Shown in pieces: positions 38,801-45,121 of a DNA stretch of 64,000 nucleotides. Position 1 is the stretch's first letter. Every line of letters starts with the position of its first letter. The DNA is from Cryptomeria japonica. Taxonomy: Eukaryota; Streptophyta; Pinopsida; Cupressales; Cupressaceae. The notes under the pieces were generated by a model, which searched no databases, was not told the origin of the DNA, and worked only from the letters and a program-made list of their open reading frames with translations. The stretch lies in NCBI RefSeq assembly GCF_030272615.1, contig NC_081410.1, positions 112,606,433-112,670,432 of the forward strand. Reading direction: 5' to 3'. A program made the translations under genes and the position numbers.

Positions 38801-41800
38801 CCCATTAGGGGACATTACACACACACACACACACACATATATACATACATATACCACCAGCAGTTGTTGGAATTTGGAGTGCTAAAAAGGGCAAATCTGA
38901 AAATAATATTAGACTGCTGTTTTATGCTTGATCCAAAGATTAATTCCTTTGATGTGTTTGTTGTTGGATGACTAGAGGTTTGGTCTGAAATACCTTTATA
39001 TCCTTTTATCAAAATTATTTTGATTATACTGCAGCTTACTAATTGCTATTGATTCATGGAAGTATAGTTCTCTTTCAGGCTCTAACTATCATTGCTTGGT
39101 TAGTAACTTCATTGGTAAGTATACTTCACTCTCCTTGTAAACATTCTATGTCACCATCATGTGGTACTTCACTATCAAAAGGTATTAGTAATTCCTCATC
39201 TATGATCTGATTGAGTTTTTGTTATAACCTGTATGGTGATGTACAAGTTTCAGGTTGTATGCTACAAGTTGGCTTTTTTAATTTGTGTCACATAAGTATT
39301 GTCTTAGTATTCTATGTATCATTGGTTACATTGTTAAAAGGATGCATCTAACTTATCATGAATGTTGTGATCCTCACCCAAGGTCATTTTTCTATAACCT
39401 CATTTGGTAGGTGATGCATGTCGAGGGCCAAGGCCATACTGACATCAGAAATCCATAAGCTTGGATTGATGTGGCTTCAGAGGGAGCTTTAAAATAAGGC
39501 ATAAGGATCTTCACACTCAATTACAAGAAGTTTGAAGATATGTCATGATCATAATTGTGCCATGGGTCCAATTCATAATAGGTGAAGTTGGCATTTCTCA
39601 TCCTTGTTTATGAATACTTATGATACTATGATGCTTGGCTATCAGTCTGACATTGAGGATTAAGAGGGAGCCCTATGATCTTCAATAAAACTCTTGGTAT
39701 GAAAGAGTACTTGATAAGCCTAGGGTTTTGTAAAACTTATTCCTTAAAGTATTTGAAATGCTAATTCTGATTCCTTATGTGGATGATCTAACTCTGACTG
39801 ATAAAGATAGTCTCATGATTTGATATAAGAAAGAATTAGCTCAAAATTGAGATGGAAGATCTAAAACTAAAATGCATTACTTCTAGGTTAGAAGTGTGGC
39901 AAGGATCTAATGAAATTATTCTAAGTCAAGTTTTCTATTGTTATAGAATTATGGATTGTAAACTTACATGGAAACTCACTTGAAGAAGTTGAGTATGTCT
40001 GCAGCCAACTATGATCTTGCAGATTCATCTGAATAGAGGCAGGTTGATTGGTGAGTGCTTCAGCTAATCAAAGCTAAGCATATTTTGATATATTTGCAAG
40101 ACACAATTGATTATGGGCTGAAGTTGTCATCATTAGAAGACTACTTAAGTTCAGATTGGTCAAGAAGTGTTACGGACAAGGAAAACACTTCAAGCATTCA
40201 CCCGCTGCGATCTCTTGAACCTCAAGAATAGTCCTCAGTTGCATTGAGTATTGCTGAAGCTAAATAAATTGTTGCAAGTGTTGCATCAAGAGAAGTTGTG
40301 TGGTTTCTCAAAATTCTTGTTATGTTGCTTTGATTTATCATCAAGGTTGTATAGAGATACCTGACAATTCAGTGTTTTATGGCAGGACAATGCTGTGTTG
40401 CAGATGTTCTCACCAAGTCTCTTGAAGCTTGAGTACTTCAAAAGATAGACTTGGAGCTGTGGAGAACACCGCCTTGGTTGAGAGGGAGTCTCAACCTCAG
40501 TGATACATTGTGTTGTATCAACCACCCTTTGCGGGCAATGTAAGGTGATAGTGTAATCTTTTTAGGGAGAAGAGTAATTGTTACCATCCTCTACGAGCAA
40601 TGTAAGATGGTAGAAAAGATCCTCTCCACCCTCTGCAGGCAATGTAAGGTGGATCCAGTCTATGCTTGTGTGCGAGCTGGAAGATTATGTTATGTAATTT
40701 CATTCTATGCTTGTGTGAAAGATGGAAGACTACAATATTCTGATTCCATTCTTTGCTTGTGTGCAAGATGGAGCATTATGTTTATTAGATTCCATTCTAT
40801 GCTTGTGTGCAAGATGGAGGACTATGTTTTCATTCTATGCATGTGTGCAAGATGGAGGACAATGGTTATGTAACTCCACTCTATGCTTGGGTGCAAGATG
40901 AAAGATTATGACAGTGTATCCCTCTCTGGGAGAAGGCTGGGGTGTAAGACCTCTTCCACCCTCTGCGGGCAATGCAAGGTGGATCCATCCTCTATGGGCA
41001 ATGCAAGATGGACATCATGAAATGAGTTCATGATATTTATGTGTTTTATTGCAAGTATACTCTATGGAGCTTATACATTCATCCTTGCAGGCAATGCAAG
41101 ATGAAGGTCATGAATGGATCATGACAAGTGGCAGTTATCCTCCCTAGCTAAGAGGGAGTGTTGAAATAGTAGCTAGCTCGGATACCTATCTATTGTATTT
41201 TAATGTTGTCAATGACAATTAAAATACACATGTATTATCTATCATGTAAATTGAACTTAGGGCTGGGCCCAAATACATGTAACTTGTAATTATGTCTTGT
41301 TTGGGCAAGACCTATATATAATGTAACTTGTGGATAGGACAGGCCCTATAAATGTAACTTGCAATTTGGTCTGACCCTAATTGGGCGATGTAACTTGTGG
41401 TCCTATACTGAATGTATCTTGTAGATAGGGTAGACCCAAATGTAACAATTAACTATGTTTTGGGCTGGGCTCAATTGTAAAGTGGTGGCTATTGGGCTGG
41501 ACCCAATACCTAACGTGGGAAAATGTATAATATCTTGCAAGCCACCTTGAGGATGTTTAGCACCAAAAGGATGGTATATAATCCACTTGAAGATGAAGTC
41601 ATTTACACAATCATCCTTAGAAAATGCAATCTGCTCTCCTACATTTTAGCGAACTCTTCACTTGTGCGAATTCAGTCAAGGATATTGTTGGACGAAGTTG
41701 TCAAGATCTTCTGCAATTCTGCTCCAGCCTATTGTTGTCATCTGCTGCTGATCCTCTCCTTTGGTCATCTACTGTTGATTAGGGCTGCATCCTTCATTAC

Positions 41801-44004
41801 CTTGTCAACTTGCTGTTTGGACAGCAATCTGAGATAAGTTTGCTATATTGTAATTGCCTACAATTGAGATAATACACATCATATTTAAGGCTGGGTTTTT
41901 CACCTCCAAGAGGGAGGTTTTCCCAGGGTATTGGCGTCTTGTGTCTTGTGTTTTATTACTATTACTGTTTATTCATAGTCTGATTATAATTAATTGGTTA
42001 GATTAACATCTGATTGCTTGGAATTAACAATGGGGTTTGTCTTTGGGCAGCGCAAAATTAAGAAAAAGGCCAAGCCACAGGTGGAAAAGGGTAATTCGTA
42101 GGAGATGGAGCAGAATGAAGAAGAGTTGAATCAGGAGGCCTGGCAGGAATAGAGGAGACTCGCCAGGAACTGGGACATCCTCAACAACAAATAAGGCTGC
42201 AGTTCGTGATGTGCTGCTAGATTTGGTGCCTTTTTGCTGCTCTTTTAATGATTATGGTTATAGATAGTTTTAATAGTGTTAGGACCTTGTTAGAGGTTAG
42301 CCAGTTATAGTATCTCTTTGCTTATTTCCTTAAACAATATGGTTAATGAGGCCTGTGTGCCCCCTCAAACTAATCTTAATTTTGATATGGTGACTGTTAA
42401 TAGTGCTTATAATTACTTTAATAAGTTTGGTAATGTCTACATTGTCTAGTTATGGTATTATTAAGTTTATCTGGTCAGATAGCCCTGGAGGCATGGTAGT
42501 GGTTAGGGACTCTGTTTTTGGTTACTTAGTGATGAGTTAGTTTCACGAGTTTTGTTTGGCTCCTGGCTGTGTGATACCAGTTGCTGTTCTGTTGCTGCTT
42601 AATTTTGCTGCTTGGTGTTTGTTTTTGTGAGGGTTCAGGGCCCTTTCCCTGCTTGAGTAATCAAAAACATATCTAAGTTGGATCACAGGGAATCCTCAAG
42701 ATATGAGGAGGAATCGGCCAAAGAAACATTGATCCTTGAAATCACATTTTAAAAGCTCTCTTAAACGAAATACAAGCACATACTAAAGCTACAATGGTAA
42801 TGGGAAACACTCAGAAGAGCATGAATTGGGTTCTAATCAACCTGTTCTAACCCATCCTTCTTCCCCAGTCCAACCACATTAAGGTGGTCCGTAACTCCAG
42901 ATGACATTTAGTGAAGTTTCAGTATGCAATTAGGCAGTACATTCAGGCTTCAGCCATGGCCGATTTTTAACATTCTTAAAAATGTGCCTGGAATTCACCC
43001 CATATCACAGAAAAGGCTGACCATAATCTCACCCAAGGTTGCATTTGCCAAACAAAGAGAAACAATTTTGATGAAAAAAATCTCTTAACACAATCTAATC
43101 CAAAAACAATTGCAACATTCACTATGGATTGTGGAAACCTGATATCATTAAATAGAAACAATTTTGTTTTTCAAAAACACATTAAACCCCAGGATGGATT
43201 ACAGCAGTTGGAATGCAAATCAAGCACATTTGCTTTTACGAAACACCAATCCACTTGCTAATACAAGATACCACACTAAATGGCAATGATTCCAAAGGCC
43301 CTTTCAAAATCTAGAATATGCTACATTTAATCAGGGCTACAAATTGGGATGTTACTGCTGTTTCCACCATTCAAGGAGGGGCTTACAAAAATGGGTACTT
43401 TGAGAAATTGCTCAAATATAGTTCCAAGAAAGAAATGAATATTCAAACAAAGACTGCCCACAAAATCTTCAAAATATAAGATCACGAAACAAATGGATAC
43501 TGAAACAAAGATCACCCGCGTAAAAGTCTATATGCAATAACCAGTTTTAAAATTAATTTAAAGAAACTTTGAGAACAAAAAAAAAACAGATAAGTTTCCA
43601 AGAATATATATTGGGAAAATTCTCCTACATTAACTGCTCAAACAGGCACTTTCAGAAAGTAATTGATCGTGAAACAAAGACCAGCCACCTGAAAAGAGGT
43701 GCAGTTTTTACAGGTATGATTCCATTAGTACAAGCAAAATGTTTCTTCATTTTCTTTTATATATTCTGTTATTTTTCCCTGAAGCATCTAACATTAAAAC
43801 GGGACAAAACATGAAACGAATATAGAAATGTAGCACAATTTGGTAAAGACATACAGTTGAGAGATGGAGGCGTTTTTTGGTTGAAAAGCTGACGTACTGA
43901 GCAGCAACATCTCCAGTTGCCCATAAGATTCCAGAACTTATAATTTGGGTTCGTACTGGATTCTTCGTTAACTGGTTTTGATACCATCTCCATGCTCCCA
44001 ACAT
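11487..44004 (-). CDS. Mpv17/PMP22-family membrane protein gene, three exons with a 31-kb intron
   Basis: Exons 44004-43855, 12502-12408 and 11871-11487 join in phase (50 codons; 31 codons plus 2 nt; 1 nt plus 127 codons and stop) to a 209-residue protein, a normal length for the family. Family hallmarks are visible: an N-terminal LWRWYQ-like segment with TGDVAAQY, then [13 protein letters not shown] (the GPxxHxWYxxL motif), [15 protein letters not shown], and a C-terminal block with [22 protein letters not shown]. The family comprises small four-helix integral proteins of peroxisomal or inner mitochondrial membranes. The exact membrane and transport role here cannot be told from sequence. 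Donors are GTATGT and GTGAGT; acceptors are GATATGCAG and GGTTGTAG. The coding frame is intact. Three LTR retrotransposons lie in intron 1, all in the opposite orientation to the gene. Confidence 0.85.
12408..12502 (-). CDS. Mpv17-family gene, exon 2
   Basis: This 95-nt exon follows a CTGATATGCAG acceptor. It encodes a basic [15 protein letters not shown] segment and then [17 protein letters not shown]. It ends two bases into the tryptophan codon at a GTGAGT donor (12407). It is phase-compatible with both neighbouring exons and carries the first half of the family signature. Confidence 0.87.
13190..13362 (+). mobile_element. Probable tRNA-derived SINE
   Basis: An A-box-like TGGCATAGTGT (13199-13209) and a strong B box GGTTCAAACCT (13247-13257) are spaced as in a pol III internal promoter. 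About 100 bp of unique body follow, ending in an A-run near 13353-13362. No cloverleaf with an intact acceptor stem is evident, so it is a SINE-type derivative and not a tRNA gene. A second GGTTCAAACTT occurs at about 13590 without a clear A box. Confidence 0.45.
13363..14755. other. Intronic DNA, nothing recognised
   Basis: AT-rich with short chance frames. ACTCTAAT-like and TGTGATCTAAG-like short motifs near 14240-14395 look like decayed repeats. No gene supported. Confidence 0.4.
14756..14881. repeat. 63-bp tandem duplication containing an inverted repeat
   Basis: Two 63-bp copies (14756-14818 and 14819-14881) differ at three positions. The second copy contains the perfect inverted repeat CTAAAAAGTAG / CTACTTTTTAG around a short spacer. 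In the first copy the left arm has two mismatches. The local duplication lies beside GGTCCCATGG repeats at about 14683 and 14715. Confidence 0.75.
15055..15140 (+). mobile_element. Possible second tRNA-derived SINE remnant
   Basis: TGACTCAATTGGCGGA at about 15066 resembles a tRNA D-arm/A box. ATGTTTAAATCGTTC at about 15110 resembles a degenerate B box at tRNA-like spacing. The 3' end is not defined. Confidence 0.3.
15141..16441. other. Intronic repeat-derived DNA with LTR-like promoter sequence
   Basis: Contains TATTTATAAAT (about 15723-15733) and TTTATATAGG (about 15751-15760), which resemble LTR core promoters. I see no paired LTR or domain. A minus-strand frame at 15329-15532 has no family I can name. 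Confidence 0.3.
16442..16921. repeat. Left part of an 85-bp degenerate tandem array
   Basis: Units start with GGAATTyATGATTTTT at 16518, 16602, 16686, 16771 and 16861 (spacing 84, 84, 85, 90), with a weaker start at 16442. Each unit also carries a TTTGGCGCCCT-like and a CCTAGGGCGGA-like block. The Copia element at 16922 interrupts the array, which resumes at 23196. Confidence 0.75.
16922..17741 (+). repeat. 5' LTR of the Copia element
   Basis: 820 bp, starting TGTTGTTTGTAATTAGGG and ending GTTAAAATTAACA immediately before the PBS. The 3' LTR carries an extra short duplication of ACCTCCAC-type sequence that is absent here. Confidence 0.9.
17742..17753 (+). promoter_or_regulatory. Primer binding site (initiator tRNA-Met type)
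   Basis: TGGTATCAGAGC directly abuts the 5' LTR. It is the usual plant Copia PBS complementary to the 3' end of initiator tRNA-Met. Confidence 0.9.
17834..18664 (+). pseudogene. Copia gag (broken by two in-frame stops)
   Basis: The ATG at 17834 opens a frame beginning [19 protein letters not shown], the usual N-terminus of Copia Gag. A TAA at 17930-17932 and a TGA at 18560-18562 interrupt it, but the same frame continues past both. The central region (18083 on) has the Gag [15 protein letters not shown] and LNGLPHSWE patterns. A CCHC zinc knuckle, [14 protein letters not shown], is at 18563-18604 directly after the second stop. Gag would form the cytoplasmic particle that packages element RNA. 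Confidence 0.85.
18719..19994 (+). pseudogene. Copia protease and integrase (frameshifted)
   Basis: In the gag frame, IDSGASRH at about 18722-18745 holds the retropepsin DSGA active site. The integrase follows with its HHCC zinc-binding domain (WHRRLGH ... CKGC, about 19115-19230) and the first catalytic Asp in HSDLCGP (about 19300). A one-base gain near 19450 shifts the frame. The second catalytic Asp (RSDNGGEY) and the Glu ([10 protein letters not shown]) are then read in the new frame to a TAG at 19992-19994. All three catalytic residues are still recognisable. Confidence 0.85.
20115..21858 (+). pseudogene. Copia reverse transcriptase-RNase H (broken)
   Basis: The RT starts near [12 protein letters not shown] (about 20337). 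It is interrupted by a TGA at 20607-20609, where related proteins have Trp, and by a frameshift near 20715. The rest is one 380-residue frame containing [17 protein letters not shown], the catalytic YVDD (about 20878), the RNase H DADWAG and KSTSG motifs, and STAEAEYIA. It ends at TAA 21856-21858. That stop lies inside the first hairpin of the downstream array. Confidence 0.88.
21856..22322 (+). repeat. Array of covarying hairpins between pol stop and PPT (Copia 1)
   Basis: A stop-codon hairpin, TAATACA/TGTATTA (21856-21875), is followed by five units at 63-64-bp spacing. Stems are ACCACC/GGTGGT (21877-21905) and ACCATC/GATGGT (21940-21968, 22004-22032, 22067-22095, 22130-22158). The loop core is TGCGGGCAATGT with few changes. 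Further hairpins are TCCACC/GGTGGA (22173-22201), TCCAG/CTGGA (22202-22229), TTCCAT/ATGGAA (22241-22270) and TCCATC/GATGGA (22295-22322). The last group mostly has the loop TATGCTTGTGTGC. Stem changes occur on both arms together. Confidence 0.8.
22351..22360 (+). promoter_or_regulatory. Polypurine tract of the Copia element
   Basis: TAAGAGGGAG lies directly before the 3' LTR. The same ten bases precede the 3' LTR of the related element at 41149-41158. Confidence 0.85.
22361..23195 (+). repeat. 3' LTR of the Copia element
   Basis: 835 bp, TGTTG...AACA, about 97 % like the 5' LTR by eye. The extra length is mostly a small CACCTCACCTCCAC-type duplication near 22478-22495. Confidence 0.9.
23196..23330. 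repeat. Right part of the 85-bp tandem array
   Basis: Unit starts (GGAATT) occur at 23225 and 23309, 84 bp apart. Removing the Copia element and one target copy puts the unit start at 16861 exactly 85 bp from the one at 23225, so the array was continuous before insertion. Confidence 0.75.
23345..23408. repeat. Foldback: 18-bp arms around a 24-nt loop
   Basis: ATATATATGAAATATAAC (23349-23366) is the exact reverse complement of the bases at 23391-23408. An (AT)n run flanks the left arm. It could be a small foldback element or a slippage product. Confidence 0.7.
23795..23892. repeat. Two copies of an ACTTACT...AGTAAGT hairpin
   Basis: AAACTTACT/AGTAAGTTT (23795-23818) has a six-base A-rich loop. 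A second copy with 7-bp arms ends at 23892, with an extra half-copy at about 23856. No coding function is apparent. Confidence 0.6.
23893..26140. other. Intronic DNA, possible LTR fragment at about 24687-25760
   Basis: No supported gene. TGTAGACACC at about 24687 resembles a plant LTR 5' end. The following AT-rich sequence with repeated TTGTCATC/TCAATT blocks could be a single LTR or a decayed one, but I found no partner or flanking duplication. Confidence 0.25.
26141..26442 (+). repeat. Internally deleted 5' LTR of the Gypsy element
   Basis: Keeps the TGTGATG start and the last about 243 bp (from TTCTTCTCTAGC at about 26200). It lacks roughly 1 kb present in the 3' LTR, including the TATA-like region. 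About 55 bp after the start do not align well with the 3' LTR. Confidence 0.7.
26444..26455 (+). promoter_or_regulatory. Primer binding site of the Gypsy element
   Basis: TGGTACCAGAGC, one base from the initiator tRNA-Met-type PBS, starts two bases after the LTR end. Confidence 0.75.
26489..27451 (+). pseudogene. Gypsy gag, frameshifted near its 3' end
   Basis: The ATG at 26489 lies 34 bases after the PBS and opens a 320-residue frame. A charged N-terminus is followed by the retrotransposon Gag core ([12 protein letters not shown], then [12 protein letters not shown], then EWWHNG). The frame ends wrongly just after RLVVLFMD, and the expected continuation [10 protein letters not shown] is found in the frame that starts at 27439. 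A small deletion near 27433 explains the break. The zinc knuckle lies beyond it, in the pol frame. Confidence 0.85.
27439..31272 (+). pseudogene. Gypsy gag end-protease-RT-RNase H-integrase-chromodomain
   Basis: One frame runs through the whole segment, broken only by TAG at 29662-29664 and TAA at 30847-30849. Seen in order: a zinc knuckle of chromovirus type ([14 protein letters not shown], about 27690); protease DTGA (27988); RT with [16 protein letters not shown] and catalytic FDDI (about 29005); RNase H with CDAS and TDHNSL; the integrase HHCC domain (about 30005-30110) and its catalytic residues in SMDF, SDRDTQF and GQTE; and a chromodomain ([10 protein letters not shown]...ATWE, about 31130-31185). 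The final TGA (31270-31272) lies 20 bases inside the 3' LTR. Confidence 0.88.
31238..31250 (+). promoter_or_regulatory. Polypurine tract of the Gypsy element
   Basis: AGGAGGGGCGGAC immediately precedes TGTGATG of the 3' LTR. It is itself coding, being part of the last pol codons. Confidence 0.7.
31251..32588 (+). repeat. 3' LTR of the Gypsy element (full length)
   Basis: 1,338 bp, TGTGATG...TTACA. Contains the CTATTTATAG core-promoter-like sequence (about 31444-31453). The end of pol overlaps its first 22 bases. An ORF at 31819-32100 inside it has no similarity I recognise. Confidence 0.75.
31445..31453 (+). promoter_or_regulatory. Putative TATA box in the Gypsy 3' LTR
   Basis: TATTTATAG in a GC-richer surround, about 195 bp into the LTR. 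The 5' LTR has lost this segment. Confidence 0.4.
32589..35256. other. Intronic DNA, nothing recognised
   Basis: Short frames only. The region at 32940-33290 is GC-richer and reads on the minus strand as [19 protein letters not shown], which I cannot assign. Possibly part of an old transposable element. Confidence 0.4.
35465..36419 (+). pseudogene. Acidic/basic retroelement ORF1-like remnant (5' part, interrupted)
   Basis: The frame from 35465 encodes Lys/Ser-rich sequence with [19 protein letters not shown], then [15 protein letters not shown], which resembles the RRSxRLAxK motif near the C-terminus of plant LINE ORF1 proteins. A frameshift near 36035 leads to an acidic Ser/Asp/Glu stretch ([20 protein letters not shown]). 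The region runs into the 5' LTR at 36420 and continues at 42030 beyond the inserted element, with another basic run ([11 protein letters not shown]) and a LINE-like tail. No nuclease or RT domain is seen. The family call is tentative. Confidence 0.35.
36420..37290 (+). repeat. 5' LTR of the non-autonomous element
   Basis: 871 bp, from TGTTGAAATAGTAGC to GAAATTAACA. Its body does not resemble the other Copia LTR, but both end in TTAACA and include a GGGAGGTTTTCCCAGGG-like block. An open frame at 36784-37098 recurs in the 3' LTR and is not treated as a gene. Confidence 0.92.
37291..37302 (+). promoter_or_regulatory. Primer binding site (initiator tRNA-Met type)
   Basis: TGGTATCAGAGC directly follows the LTR, identical to the PBS of the Copia element at 17742. 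Confidence 0.9.
37303..39689 (+). other. Non-coding interior of the non-autonomous element
   Basis: No gag, protease or integrase similarity. Several AACCCTAGT...AGGGTTT-like short inverted motifs occur at 37640-37920, and an (AC)n/(AT)n microsatellite near 38819-38852. It occupies the place where gag-pol would be. Confidence 0.6.
38819..38852. repeat. (AC)n and (AT)n microsatellite
   Basis: An ACACAC run followed by ATATATACATACATATAC. Confidence 0.9.
39690..40503 (+). pseudogene. Decayed Copia RT-RNase H remnant
   Basis: Nucleotide-level similarity to 20760-21860 is visible: TGGTATGAAAGA followed by TTGATAA, TATGTGGATGA (the YVDD region, reading Y-V-D-D), GAAGTGTGGCAA, TGCATTGAGTATTGCTGAAGC (RNase H), and the common ending GGGAGTCTCAACCTCAGTGA. 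Many indels and stops remove any open frame. The decay exceeds the LTR divergence, so it predates the last transposition. Confidence 0.75.
40501..41125 (+). repeat. Array of covarying hairpins between pol remnant and PPT (element 3)
   Basis: Stem pairs seen are TGATACA/TGTATCA (40501-40520, over the former pol stop), TACCATC/GATGGTA (40582-40612), TCCACC/GGTGGA (40625-40653 and 40955-40983), TCCAG/CTGGA (40654-40681), TCCAT/ATGGA (40745-40772 and 40791-40818), TCCATC/GATGGA (40984-41012) and TTCATC/GATGAA (41078-41105). A perfect 7-bp palindrome, GTCATGA/TCATGAC, is at 41107-41125. Loops keep GGGCAATG or TGCTTGTGTGC. One unit (40521-40549) has a mispaired stem. This array survives while the coding region has decayed. 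Confidence 0.78.
41149..41158 (+). promoter_or_regulatory. Polypurine tract of the non-autonomous element
   Basis: TAAGAGGGAG immediately before the 3' LTR, identical to that of the Copia element at 22351-22360. Confidence 0.85.
41159..42029 (+). repeat. 3' LTR of the non-autonomous element
   Basis: 871 bp, about eight differences from the 5' LTR (for example at 41512, 41545, 41566, 41690 and 41720). Followed by target duplication ATGGG. Confidence 0.92.
42035..42675 (+). pseudogene. LINE-like ORF1 end and 3' tail (right part of the interrupted remnant)
   Basis: Just after the target duplication the frame reads [19 protein letters not shown] and stops at TAG (42102). About 570 bp of T/G-rich sequence follow, ending GGGTTCAGGGCCCTTTCCCTG...GAGTAATCAAAAACA at about 42632-42670. 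The ending matches that at 8866-8893 in layout and terminal bases, which suggests two 3' ends of one non-LTR family. Confidence 0.35.
42676..43854. other. Intron 1 sequence next to exon 1, nothing recognised
   Basis: No repeat boundary or coding similarity seen. Includes the donor-proximal part of the host intron. Confidence 0.4.
43855..44004 (-). CDS. Mpv17-family gene, exon 1 (start codon exon)
   Basis: The ATG at 44004-44002 opens 50 codons containing [16 protein letters not shown] and [15 protein letters not shown], the usual N-terminus of plant Mpv17/PMP22 proteins. The exon ends in phase 0 at a GTATGT donor (43854). Reading beyond the donor gives non-family sequence. Upstream on the gene strand, a CAG preceded by TTATTTTAA could be the acceptor of a 5'-UTR intron; this is uncertain. 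Confidence 0.85.
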
Positions 44005-45121
44005 TCTCCGCTACTTTTCTTTTGATGGGTCTCTGTTAAAATAATGAACAATTCGTGTTTATTACCATCTGTCTGGCATATAACTTGAGATGACCTAGAA
44101 TTAGATTTTGTGCAATGCTGACTTTTGTTGCAAATGTGTACTATTTTTCACCGCGTTTAAAATGGTAAGGGATAAAAGTGCATACCCTATATTTTTACTT
44201 TATTTTAAATGGTGTATTTGATGATAAAATTTATCATTGAAATGTTATTATAAATTATTTTAGTTCAGAATAATTTTAATATTGAGGTTATTTGTCATTT
44301 TAGATTGGGTTGTATGACACAATCTAGTCTATTACTTTCAAACTTCAAGTTTCATAATTCATAACTCATTCAGAAATTAGGTATTGTCCTCTTATCACAT
44401 GAGTCCAAAAAACTTCAAATTGGACAATTGTGGAGATGTATATAAGGACATCCCTAGATTATTATAATAAAATTGGAAACTAACATGAGATCATGTAATC
44501 ACACAAAGACATTTAATTCAAGAGCACTTAAAGTTAGATTACACATCAAAAATTTGTAAATTACTATATCAACATATCAGATATGTAACTACAGTGCATG
44601 TTTGGCATATGTGCAACATTTGATGCCTCTCTAAGGGTTTGATTACCTTCTAGATTAACCAAAGGTCCCTCTTCTCATCTTAAAGGAAGCCCCAATGTGT
44701 TTCTAAGCACACATATATTCATAAATAAGTACTGAAATGAAAGCAACTAAATTTGGGAGTGTATGCCAACATCGTATAAAATCACACCAACTAAACTAAT
44801 TTGCATGATTCAACCCAGTCAATAAACACCAAATTCTTATTAGAAAAAGGCATATCAAACTTGCATTCCTATTGATTGTTTTAATATATTTGTATACATG
44901 AACACTATCATCTTCTTATGATTCTATCTTCTTGCGGGAGAGCGATGTCTCATTTGGAGGATGGCTAGATTTTGCCTTTAGTAAGTTTTTTGGCCTCATG
45001 TGAGGAGTTCAGTGTCCCACTTTGAGGTGGCATGGTTTGGTCATGTGTTGGCATATTCTAAAAATAGCCTAAAGGATCTTTTACCAAGGAGGGCATTGGA
45101 ATTTGGTATCTTAGTTTAGCT
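44005..45121. other. Upstream region of the Mpv17-family gene (presumed 5' UTR/promoter)
   Basis: The minus-strand promoter and 5' UTR should lie here. I see no decisive TATA box or CpG-rich segment. The sequence is AT-rich and otherwise unremarkable. A Copia-type LTR begins near 45122. Confidence 0.4.

Larger units (their letters stand above)
36420..42029 (+). mobile_element. Young non-autonomous Copia-derived LTR element
   Basis: Two 871-bp LTRs (36420-37290 and 41159-42029) differ at only about eight positions, and a perfect 5-bp target duplication ATGGG (36415-36419 and 42030-42034) flanks them. PBS and PPT are intact and match those of the Copia element at 16922. The 3.87-kb interior has no usable gag or pol. 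Only decayed RT-RNase H traces (about 39690-40500) and the hairpin array remain. So it moved recently using proteins made elsewhere. It is antisense to the host gene. Confidence 0.88.
12503..43854 (-). other. Intron 1 of the Mpv17-family gene (31,352 bp)
   Basis: The intron is bounded by a GT donor (43854-43853) and an AG acceptor (12504-12503) on the minus strand. It contains three complete LTR elements plus SINE-, LINE- and tandem-repeat remnants. I found no further exon with family similarity inside it, and the flanking exons are both phase 0 at this junction, so none is required. Confidence 0.8.
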
